Shown here: positions 1 to 8,945 of the stretch, in pieces | Layout of the letters: each line of letters begins with the position of its first letter | Numbering within the stretch: position 1 is the first letter of the stretch | Position numbers and translations under genes: made by a program | Assembly: GCA_025201705.1 (NCBI GenBank) | Contig: MU617014.1 | Location: 13,189 to 26,992 of the forward strand | Source: Dissophora ornata | Taxonomy: Eukaryota; Mortierellomycota; Mortierellomycetes; Mortierellales; Mortierellaceae | Length of the DNA: 13,804 bases | Direction: 5' to 3' | Notes under the pieces: generated by a model | The model's database searches: none | Told to the model about the DNA's origin: nothing | The model's input: only the letters and a program-made list of their open reading frames with translations

Positions 1-1244
1 GGGGGGGGTTAAGCTGGCGTCTCTGGGAAGCTATGGAAGCAAACTCTGTCAAAAACAAAGGTTTGGAGACTATATTTGTTAGCACATGGAGGCCAGGAAT
101 TGTCGTCTCCGTCATATTTCTCAGCACGTTAGCCTTACCCAGCTTTCAAGGAATCGCGTCGTGGACTAATGAGATGATTCCAGATGGCGCTTTTGTCACA
201 GAGAAGCCACATAATACAAAATGTTGTCTAGTGGCACCAAGATGAGAGTGTTCATAAAAATAATTCACAGTCTACTGAGGCGATGGTGGTATGTATAACG
301 GGCAACATTTGTTTTGGCCATTTCTGCATTGTGTGTGTCCCTGTCGGTGTATATTCATTCGCAACGATTAGTATAACCGTGTTTCCGGTAGACTAATTCT
401 TTAGTCAATTTTATCGAGAGAAATAAGTCGGTTGTGGTCAGTCGAATGACATGGGCCTTGGAATTAGATTATTTTACTCTCGCTATCCCATTCTGAGCGC
501 CAATCCACTGGACAAGGACATGTGTCGACTGTAAAAAATACCGTAGACCAGAAGCATTACTTGAATATTCCTCATGCATTTTAAGTTTTAACACGCATCA
601 GAGTCAGCCGCACACACCATTGGGTCGTGTTTGGTCGATCAACAATGATTATTTTACCGCCGGTGCTACATGGACTAGGGTTGTACCGAGTGCCCGACGA
701 CATTATATTCCGAGCAATATGGTGACATTGAAAGCCTGATGATGAGGATGTAAGAGTCTCAGCGTGGGCAGAGTATCTCTGAAAGTGCATGCTGGCCTTG
801 GACCCAGAGTATCTGGTGGTACGTCGGACACTTGAAGGACGGTAAATTGGCTTCATATTGACGATTTGGATATATCTGTATATCTTGGCAAAGTAGGTTC
901 TCCGAGGACTCAGTTCTGCCACAAACAATAGGATCTTGGTTGTTTCCTTTTCACTTTCTCCAAGAAACTGAAGTCCATTTCAGAGCCCTCCGAGGAATAA
1001 TTTCGCCAGGGTTTTCATGATAAACCCAAGGCTGCATGGTTTGGTTTGTTTTTCACGTTTGTCTCTTTTCTTCTCTTCCCTTCCTTCCCCAGCCCATCTC
1101 AGTTTTAGAAAATACTCAACTTTGCGCTCAATATCGCCTCTGGATACTGAACATCATAGAGAGAGCGGTATCGCCAATAGAGGGCGATTGATTCGATACA
1201 CTTGCACCTCCCTATCATCGCTCATAATCAACGCAGGAAAAAAA
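1..1244. other. Upstream intergenic region, no supported gene
   Basis: I see no convincing gene here. Short open frames exist on both strands (for example 33-245 plus and 581-928 minus), but they lack splice-consistent extensions, domain motifs or a composition like the neighbouring genes. The stretch 560-740 reads without stops on the plus strand for about 58 codons but has no early start codon and ends in TGA, so a decayed exon cannot be excluded. The last 200 bases probably contain the promoter and 5' leader of the channel gene. Confidence 0.5.
1059..1090 (+). promoter_or_regulatory. Pyrimidine-rich promoter tract of the channel gene
   Basis: An almost pure C/T run lies about 155-185 bases before the chosen start codon at 1245. 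Such CT blocks are common just upstream of transcription starts in filamentous fungi. The sequence shows only the composition; the promoter role is an inference. An AG that could serve as a 3' splice site follows the tract (CCAG near 1091 and CTCAG near 1100), so a 5'-leader intron end is an alternative reading. Confidence 0.35.
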
Positions 1245-4200
1245 ATGCCAGACATAAAGGAGATCGTTGACGGACAGGACAATGGCAGCAACAGCGACAG
1301 CAATCCAGGAGGAATCCTTAATCTTACAGAGATAACACCATTCTCCCTTGGAATTGAGAGCTCGGGGGGTCAGAGGGACGCTGCTGCTGCTTCTGAGAAA
1401 GCAAAGTATGAAAGCGCTGATGGAAAACAGGAAGCGGCTGCGGAAGGCGATAACAACAGTGGGAAGGTGGCGAGTGAAGGCGATAGCCAAGAGAAAACAG
1501 GCGACAATGCAGAAAAAGAGGAAGAAGAGGAAGAAGAAGAGGAAGACGAAGGAGAGCTAACAGAGGAGACCCTGACATGGAGGGCCAAAGTAGAAGGGAT
1601 ACAGTCTCCCAATGGTAAGTGTCAGAGTTCACTGCACAATGCATCACATCAAAGCAACTGCTCATGCGCCACGTGAATTCTTGTTTAGCGATCCGCCGAT
1701 GGTATCTCCAAAAAATGAAAGGGCCGCCAGAAACCCACCGAAGAGGGCCGCCAAATAACCACCGAAGAGGGACACAAAAGTACGTGTGGTTCTAACCCTA
1801 CTATCCACTATCCAGTCAACACTCATAACTGCCATTTGCGATACTTCTTGCGAATGTTGGAATGGTCACCGCCGTCTGACAGGATCTTTGCCTTATTTTT
1901 GTAGGCTCACTACACCTTGTGTATCCGACACCAGCGACAGGCTAATCTGTATGCTACCAATGGATGGCATTGAGATCGGATACAACTACGAGCTTTCCAT
2001 GTGTGTCTCTTTTAAAAGAACAGACATCCACAACGTGAAAGAGATTGCCTTTGACTTGAGGATTGGTTACAATTATATATTGCTTAATGGAGTAAGTCGC
2101 TGATGAAAGGAAAATGAATGCTGATATAGTTCTTAACCATTGTGACATTAAGAAGTTCTTCTGTACTCAATATTCTGAATGGATGACATTTAATCTCAGA
2201 ACTCTTCACCCACAACAGTTGTTAAGAAGCAAGACCTTTACGCCTTTCGTAAGTTCTACCGGAGGAACCACGTATATGAGTTCCTGATCATTTCGCCGTC
2301 CGTGCGACTTACGCGACCCTGTCTCACGCTTTCTAGCCCAAGAGGATTTCGCGCTCTTGAGGCTCCATCGCTCTATTGCGCACACCAGGTCGAAGTATCA
2401 TTTGTGGCTAAGGGTTCTTTTCGCTCATGAGGATGGCTGTCCTAGCACTTCATTCGAGATCCATTATATTGAATTACAGCATTGCCAGTTAGGGAAAACG
2501 GCTGGGAGCGATGGTAAGTGTCGTGTCAATAAATTACTATTTAAAGAATCACTGTGCTCTTCAACAATGATCTGATCTGATATCCAATTGCTCTATACGC
2601 TTACGCAGCCTTCACCATCTACGGCGAGGGTCGACCTGATCAAATCGTCAGTGTCGGGTCAGATTACATTTCAAAATGTCCTGTTGGAATCGACGCCTAC
2701 GACATCTCAGACCAAGGGGACTACGCTGCTACTCTTTACTCCACCGAAGGTCTCGTGCATGTCGATCTCTGGGATCTGCGGGTGCCCAAAAAGAATGATG
2801 ACGTTCTTCATGTACAGCAACAACAAGGAATTAATGCACCCCAGATCATCAATAAGCCATTCGCGAGTGCAAAGATCAAAGTTTCAAAAGAGTTTACCGA
2901 ACAAAATGAGAATGGACTTTTTTCATCTATGATCGACATATCCAGTTCCGGATCACAAGTCGCCATGTTGATCACTCATGACGATGGCGGAAATGAAGGA
3001 CTTCCATTTCGTGTTTATAAGGTCCCACTCGCAGCTCCAGCCGACGGGGATCTCTCACAGCCTTGGAAACTCGAACAAACCATGACGATTTGTGATGGTA
3101 AAAAATTCAGTACAACGTGTTTCTATCGACCAGATCCCAACAACAATAACGAGGACAACGAGCGGTACTGGGGGACGGACGGGTCTACTTTCTCTGTCTA
3201 TAGTACAAAGGGAACCTGGAATTTGCTCTACACGCTCGATATGAAGAACCGCATAATAGAAACAGTTTATCGCAGTATTCAAGGACGGTATTTCGCCTGG
3301 ACCGGGTCTAGAGGGGCGATATCAATCTGGGACTTTGAGACAGGGAAGTTGGTCTCTCATCACTACACCGGGGATGACAAGGGTGATGCCTACCCCTCCC
3401 TGTCTTTAGATGGTTCCAAGATCGCGCTTACAGTTGGCAATAAGATTGAGATCCGTGACACGATGACCGGGATCAAGCTTGGCGTACTAAAGAAAGGACT
3501 AGGCAAAAGTGACTATTTTGAAGTTTCATTCGGCAAGGATTATTTCCTGATCTACAATGTGGAGGCGACGACAGTGTCGCCATGGAGGCGATACAACATG
3601 CGACCCAATATGCGAAGTGTTGTCCGAGTGCGCGACATGGCAATTGTGAAGACTTTCTACATGCATGAAGACTACGACTTTGAGTATCCTCAATCAAGTC
3701 ATGCTCCCACGTTTGGTTACCGCGATGTAAGTTTCAATCACGTCCTTGTTGAAGGATGAATCTTGAGTCAATTTCCAATGACATTCCAATACTGTGCTCT
3801 ATAATCAACAACAGGGCCCAATCCTCAACATTCTCAAGCCTGGTCCCATCTTGGATCATGTGAATACGAAGGATGCATGTCCTGGATTTGACATCTGCGG
3901 AAAGAGAACCGTCGAAACAAGAAATATATTTATCGGCTGCAAATACGAACTCACTAACGCTGCCGGGTCTAAGTTTGCTCTCACAGACTATACTGAGTGT
4001 ATTCTCGGTGAATACATTCGAGGCATGCGTGTCTCTATGGTTAATCGAAGGGACGATGGCTCTGAGACAGATCTCAGAACATTTGATGTTCCCATTGGTT
4101 ATATCCGTTATACTTTTTTCATACCGGAAACATCTCAACTAGGAGTGGTTGTGAACGGTTCACTGTCCTTGTGGACACTCTCTGCAAAACCTGAAGTCCC

Positions 4201-7200
4201 ATTTTGCCGTCTAACTTTTATCTGGAAGTTCCAGGAAGTGCGCGAGGGAGCGGAGTTCGGTGATTCCTGCCGCAGAGATGTAATTTCAGTAGAGTCCTGT
4301 CAACACGGCAAGAACCTCAAGATCAAGCTGGCACCAGCGAAATGGCACGGACACCTAGCCGAAATTACTGATGCTGTCGACAAAGGGCATGAGGACGCTC
4401 TTACGATCCCCATCTCCCCTGAAGATACACTCTCTGTCTCTCCTAAGGATACGCACCCTAACAAAGAAGAGTACCGTCTGAATCAGGGCTTTGTCGAACT
4501 GATTGATATCTACAACAAAGGAAGTGACAGTTACAAGCAAGCTATCATCCGGTACCTAAAAGCTCATATCCGCCAAAGCCGTGAACGTAGCTCTGTCTCA
4601 CCTCTCAAGAGTATCTGCGAAGCGTGGACTCAGGATCGCCGACCATTTATTGAATCCATCATTTCACAACTCTTGCCCGTTGATCGTATTACCTGGGTTC
4701 CTGATAATTATGCCAATAAGGAAGACAACCCTCTATTATTCATCCTCAAAGTTGCAAAAACCAACGCCTCGGCTCTCAGAGTCACGAAGATCATCATGGA
4801 CTACTGTGTCAGCCATGCGAACCGCTCCCACAACCTCGCCTTTCTCTCCCCATTCTTTGGAGCTCTTCACGAATGCATGGAGATCTTCTCGGCGGAAGTA
4901 TTTGAGCGGCTCGGTCGGATCGCCTATATCCCAGTGACGCATCGATCTTATATTCTGAGTCACAGCACCATTGCACGCCCGCCGCAGTTCCGTCTCCAGT
5001 TCTGGAAATCCAGCGAAGAGCCGCTTTGCAAGATGAGTGATCCAATCCTTCAGCTGGATTTTCCAGCGACAAACCTTGACCCGGGTAATGACAAGTTCAC
5101 AAGGCCAATCTTCATGGCGTCGTTTGATGCACTGTGGTACTATACGGATGACAAAAAAATCAAGGGATCCAACTCAGATCTGTTGACAGAGGCTGCAGCG
5201 GCGTATACGACTACATGGTGGGAGACGCTGTACCATATGATCCGGTTAAAGTGTCGGCTTCAGATCCACAACTACGTGGAGACTTATGACTTCACTATCG
5301 AGTTCTATGACAACCCAGCGATTGCAGCCTTGGTTGCATACAAATGGTAAGTTTGCCCGCGGCATTGTTGTATGACGCGACGTAAATAGGATTTCGCTCC
5401 CTCGCGTGCAGTCATATTCATTCTGTACTCTGTTTACTCCTGCCATAGGAACACAATTGGGTTCTGGTACTGGTTCGTACGCTTCTTCTTCCAGTGCTGT
5501 TTCTATACCTTGGTGATCATTGCCTCGATCATGCAAGTGTACTATCCGCAGCCCAGCCAGCTTCTCGGCCTCTTTGTTGCTATCATCATCATGGCAGCGA
5601 TCTTTATTTGGCTGGAATTGTTGCAGGCTGTCCGCAGTGTAAGCCGCTACACAAAGTAAGAAAACTGAGCATATATTGCAGAGTGCAAAGAAAACATTTC
5701 ACTTTTTGATAATCTGACCGTGAATGACCCATCTTATATTTCTATGTTAGATCTGGATACAACTTTCTCGACATGCTCGCGTTCTCTCTGCCGATGGTGG
5801 CGAGCATCAACCAAATTGTTGTTATTAGCCAAGGTGACACGCATGGGAACACTCGCCTCTTGAGTTTCTCAGTGCTTGCTGTCTTTCTACATATGGTATG
5901 TGCAGACTGAGGGAGAATGACTATGAGAGAGTAAATGGACGCGGTTGTTGCTATCTGAAATTTGTGGACTGGAGCATTTATCACACTCGTCTTGTTTACA
6001 CATTCAATAGTTGTTCGAACTGAGGATCAGTAGGAGCGTTTGCAAATACGTGACAATCATTCAAGAAGCCGTATATGAGATGCGCGTATTCTTCTTCATT
6101 TTCGCGGGAGGTATCCTCGCGTTCGCCATCGCTACTCTTCACCTGCTCAGATCCTGTCCATATGAAGGATGTGATCCTCCGACATCTGCCTTTTCAGGCA
6201 ACTTTATTGAAGCCCTATTCGAGACATATTTCTTCATGGTAAGAAACGTCAGGTTGTACCCGTCATGTTATTTTGACGCGTTGATTAACTCTGTCAGATA
6301 GGGTTACAAAAGTTTGTACTTGTGAATAGTTACGAATACTGACTAACGTTTCATCGCCTCACTCTCCACTGGTCACCGCATAATACAGGGCGGAATATGG
6401 GATCCAGTCAGTGATGATTTCGCGGAGAAAGAATTTGGATTTCATCTGATGATGGCCCTTTTCTTCTTCTTTACCGTCATCCTAATGCTCAATGTGCTCA
6501 TCGGTAAGAACGCGAGCAAATCACCATCGTTGTCAAAGATGGAATATGGTTGGTATCTAATGCTGTGGATTTTATTTACACTATAAATTCTCCCTGGCCC
6601 GTACACTATATGTGCTAGCCTTGATCAATGTTGCCTTTACCAAGGGCGATGACGGTTGGCGTCTCGTCTGGATTGAGTCTCGACTACGGTACATTGAATC
6701 AGCTGAGAACATGTCGTACCACATCCCAGGATTCCGTCAAACCCACAACTACTTCCCCAGGGAGATCTACTTCTCGGCCACACCGGAGCAGGTCTATGCG
6801 TATCGAGATAAATATCACATCAAAGACAATGTCATGGAGGGTTTGGAAGTGACGGAAGAGTGGCAGGCAGGGCCGTCAGCGGCAGACGATGATCAGGTAG
6901 ACGACGATTATTTGTTTGAAGGTGAGGAGGTGAATGAAGATGTGGCAGGAGAGGGTATGGCGAAGGACGTAGAGGAAAAGGAAGTGGAGGGACACGGTGG
7001 TAAGAATGGCGGTGATGCGGTCACTAGCAATGAGGACGTGGAGGATCTCGAAATTACCGACCCTGAGTCCGCGGCCAAGACCACGGACGGGACTGCCGAC
7101 CAGGTAGAGAGTTGTGGTGTCGGCGACAGCGATGCTCTAAACTCCGAGGGAATGGCAACTTTGAGCAAGACAGCTGAGCAGGATGACGCTACGGGGGATG

Positions 7201-7433
7201 TTCCGAAAGACCCTCCTTCGTTGCAGCCGCAATCATCGAACAAGGATCAAGCAACTATCTGTGAACTGAGCTCTCAAGTTAGCGACCTCAAGTCACAGGT
7301 AGCGGATCTTCAAAAGCAGCTGAGGGAGCAATTGTCTTCTCAACAGGAACAGTTGGTTGCCCAGCAAGATCAGCATCAAAGACAGCATGAAGAACTGAAG
7401 AGCCTCTTGATGGTGCGGCTGCCCGCAGCGTAG
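1245..7433 (+). CDS. WD40-propeller / TRP-like cation channel fusion (12 exons)
   Basis: Predicted role: a membrane cation channel with a large cytosolic sensor. Residues 1-110 are acidic and disordered, with a Glu run. Residues 154-291 are beta-rich. Residues 292-800 look like a degenerate WD40 propeller (HVDLWDL near 342, ISIWDF near 530, LSLWTL near 782). Residues 880-1010 are helical, including NPLLFILKVAKT near 969, which resembles the repeat-rich linker before TRP channel cores. Six membrane helices follow: S1 1187-1206, S2 1213-1235, S3 1249-1269, S4 1280-1296, S5 1317-1338 and S6 1387-1412. A pore loop (FETYFFMGGIWDP) lies at 1362-1374. S6 contains LNVLIALINVAF, very like the TRP consensus. 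S4 lacks regular arginines, so voltage gating is unlikely. The tail is acidic and ends in a coiled coil, 1618-1670. The start at 1245 follows an A-rich context (AAAAAATGCC); an upstream in-frame ATG at 1017 lies before the CT tract and is less likely. The fold assignment of the N-terminal half is an inference. Confidence 0.85.
1721..1768 (+). repeat. Two 24-bp tandem copies inside exon 2
   Basis: Two adjacent 24-base units (1721-1744 and 1745-1768) match at 21 of 24 positions. They are in frame and encode two copies of an eight-residue unit (GPPETHRR, then GPPNNHRR). They make up much of the small second exon of the channel gene and join the acidic N-terminus to the beta-rich domain. This is probably a replication-slippage duplication in a flexible linker. 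Confidence 0.8.
5449..6640 (+). other. Channel core: S1-S6 and pore encoded by exons 8-12
   Basis: Exon 8 encodes S1 and S2, exon 9 S3 and most of S4, exon 10 the end of S4, S5 and the first half of the pore loop, exon 11 the second half of the pore loop and most of S6, and exon 12 the end of S6. The pore loop is cut exactly between FFM and GGIWD. Two cysteines (C1341 and C1346, CPYEGC) lie in the S5-pore linker and could form a small disulphide loop on the outer or luminal face. Helix limits were judged by eye. Confidence 0.75.
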
Positions 7434-7618
7434 CGTTTCCAATGAGCTATCATAGCGCCAACTCAACACTGGAGTAGAAACCGTAGATAGTTAATACAAC
7501 CATATTCATGCTTGTTTGTGTCGCGTCTCATTGTGCCCAGATCCCGCATTTGGTGGGGACTCTTTTCGATATCTTTTCAGTCGAAGTCTATTCTACTGTG
7601 TTTTCCGTCTTCCCAAGA
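7434..7618. other. 3' flank of channel gene
   Basis: Probable 3' untranslated and intergenic sequence after the TAG at 7431-7433. I see no canonical AATAAA, so the poly(A) site cannot be placed. A CCAG near 7540 could be a splice acceptor for the coding-like stretch that follows, but I could not find a partner exon. Confidence 0.4.
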
Positions 7619-7839
7619 ATCAGGTCGTCCTGAGAGGGAACCTCAAGAAGAGATAGTGCAGTTTATCGACAACATCTTGTGGGATTGTCATGACGATATT
7701 ACCCATAACGACAACATCAGACACGGCAGCTTCCCGGATACCGATGCAGCAGAAGAGTTTTACAAGACCGCTCTTCGTGTCAGGGATGATCTTGAAGTTT
7801 TGAGAGATATCCTTTTTCTTAGATCACCTCCACACCCAG
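7619..7839 (+). pseudogene. Coding-like exon remnant of unknown family
   Basis: One plus-strand frame stays open for over 65 codons with a balanced, Asp/Glu-rich composition (segments such as FIDNILWDCHDD, AAEEFYKTALRV and RDDLEVLRDILF). This is unlike the surrounding low-complexity DNA. It ends at the TAG repeat array, where the same frame becomes poly-valine. I found no matching upstream start exon or downstream exon, so I call it a fragment of a broken or inserted gene. I do not recognise a function. A basic open stretch at about 8284-8375 (GKKRKAKGEETRRRF) may be another piece of the same relic, but nothing links them firmly. Confidence 0.35.
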
Positions 7840-7854
7840 CACACAGTAGTACAC

Positions 7855-7929
<75 letters not shown>

Positions 7930-7957
7930 TAGTAGTAGTAGTAGTACTAGTAGTAGT
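7855..7957. repeat. (TAG)n trinucleotide microsatellite
   Basis: About 34 tandem TAG/GTA/AGT units run almost without break, with two interruptions (GTGG near 7923 and TACTAG near 7946). In the open plus frame it reads as poly-valine and on the minus strand as poly-threonine. It is best regarded as non-coding slippage DNA at the edge of a gene remnant. Confidence 0.95.
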
Positions 7958-8401
7958 GGCCGTACTCAATTTAAAGGTATGTCAGGCTGTGGGAGCGTGC
8001 ATTTTGGGAGAGATCTCCGTTTTTGCATGCTCCATCTGCAGACCATGGTGCGACTGAAGAAAAACATGTGGATGGAGATGTGGCGTAATCTCGTTGGGAA
8101 GGGAATCGAATGGCTGGTATGCAGGCTATTCGTAGGGTCTTTCAGCCATCTCGACACCATATCTTCTTTCTCTTCCACCACGACCACCATGTCAACACAA
8201 CAAAGAGTGCGGTTTCCCACTAAACATTTTTTGATAATCGTGGAATGGATGGAAAATGAGGAGAACTTCAAAAAAAATATATGATCACGGCAAGAAGAGG
8301 AAGGCCAAAGGAGAGGAAACTCGACGCCGCTTTCACCGAGATCGGCTAAATACTTTTGTGAGAAGTAAGGAACCAAGGGAGTACAAACATGTAATCAGGG
8401 C
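7958..8401. other. Intergenic stretch between microsatellite and MITE
   Basis: No gene is supported. Short open frames on both strands overlap one another and carry no recognisable motif. One Lys/Arg-rich plus-strand stretch near 8284-8375 is noted with the remnant above. Confidence 0.4.
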
Positions 8402-8408
8402 TGCAAAA
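8402..8408 (+). repeat. Left target-site duplication of the hAT-like MITE
   Basis: TGCAAAA directly abuts the left inverted repeat and recurs at 8671-8677 directly after the right inverted repeat, in the same orientation. Confidence 0.6.
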
Positions 8409-8670
8409 CTTTTGATTTTAACCGGCCAAAAGTTAACCATGGTTAAGACCAAATCCAACGTTGGTTAACTTGACCGACATGTTAATTTGACCGACGATCA
8501 ACCGTCAGTGGTTAACTTATTCAGTCAATCACGGGATACCGGTTCACCAGTCAACTGGGCGTCTCTCTCTCTCCAGGTTGTTGCCGCCGGTGAACCGGTG
8601 AAGTCAACCAGTTAACCAGTGAAGTTAATCAGTTAACCAGTTAAGTTATTTTGACCGGTTAAAATCACTG
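8409..8670. mobile_element. hAT-like miniature inverted-repeat element (MITE)
   Basis: A 262-bp element with imperfect terminal inverted repeats sharing TGATTTTAACCGG. The right end, read inward, begins CAGTGATTTTAACCGG; the left begins CTTTTGATTTTAACCGG. It is flanked by direct copies of TGCAAAA (8402-8408 and 8671-8677), extendable to 8 bases with one mismatch. A CAGTG terminus and an 8-bp target duplication are known hAT features. The interior is built of short GGTTAAC/CCGGTT motifs that make the two arms partly palindromic, and a short CT run sits near the centre. It has no coding capacity, so any movement would need a transposase from elsewhere. The family call is an inference from the ends and duplication length. 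Confidence 0.65.
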
Positions 8671-8677
8671 TGCAAAA
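8671..8677 (+). repeat. Right target-site duplication of the hAT-like MITE
   Basis: TGCAAAA follows the terminal CACTG of the element and matches the copy at 8402-8408. The next base differs (G here, C on the left), so a full 8-base duplication would have one substitution. Confidence 0.6.
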
Positions 8678-8945
8678 GAATATTTAGCAAGTACACACTA
8701 TGACAGCATCAACACAAATACAACTCTCTCTTCCTCGAACCGTTCACTCTCCTGTTGTTACCCTATCCTTCAGTGGTCCAGTCGTTACTTTCGACGGTAA
8801 GATACAATAGCCGGGTTTGCAATCTTCATATAATTTTGTGGACCATTCCTTGCACAATATTTCATTATTGGCGCATTATGCTTGTACTTCCCATACTCTA
8901 GATAAACTTAGACTTGTGCGGACAAGCGGGCTATCACCACAAGAG
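8678..8945. other. Intergenic stretch downstream of the minus-strand pseudogene
   Basis: No supported gene. A plus-strand open segment starting with an ATG at 8700 runs to a GTAAGA donor-like site at 8797 (about 32 codons). Its only possible continuation is antisense to the last exon of the pseudogene, so I do not call it. Confidence 0.4.

Larger units (their letters stand above)
1245..7433 (+). other. Exon-intron structure of the channel gene
   Basis: Exons: 1245-1614, 1689-1779, 1905-2091, 2200-2248, 2337-2513, 2609-3726, 3815-5346, 5449-5655, 5751-5895, 6011-6238, 6389-6503, 6619-7433. They total 5034 nt, which is 1677 codons plus TAG. Donors are GTAAGT, GTACGT, GTAAGA or GTATGT and all acceptors are AG. 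The phase carried out of each exon matches the next, and no in-frame stop occurs in the joined frame. Intron lengths run from 74 to 150 nt. The least certain junctions are the 49-nt exon 2200-2248 and the 91-nt exon 1689-1779; both are required by phase. A clear branch site (TGACTAAC) is visible near 6341 in intron 10. Confidence 0.85.

Noticed and set aside
33..245. 70-codon plus-strand open frame with a hydrophobic segment
   Set aside because: Short, without motif or extension; chance is likely.
581..928. 115-codon minus-strand open frame
   Set aside because: No recognisable motif, no splice partners, and the opposite strand is equally open in part.
1017..1244. Upstream in-frame ATG extending the channel protein by 76 residues
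   Set aside because: It lies before the CT-rich promoter-like tract and encodes a Ser/Leu/Phe-rich stretch without domain character. The ATG at 1245 has a better A-rich context.
7512..8057. 181-codon plus-strand open frame with poly-valine
   Set aside because: The valine run is only the TAG microsatellite read in one frame. Only the 7619-7839 part has protein-like composition.
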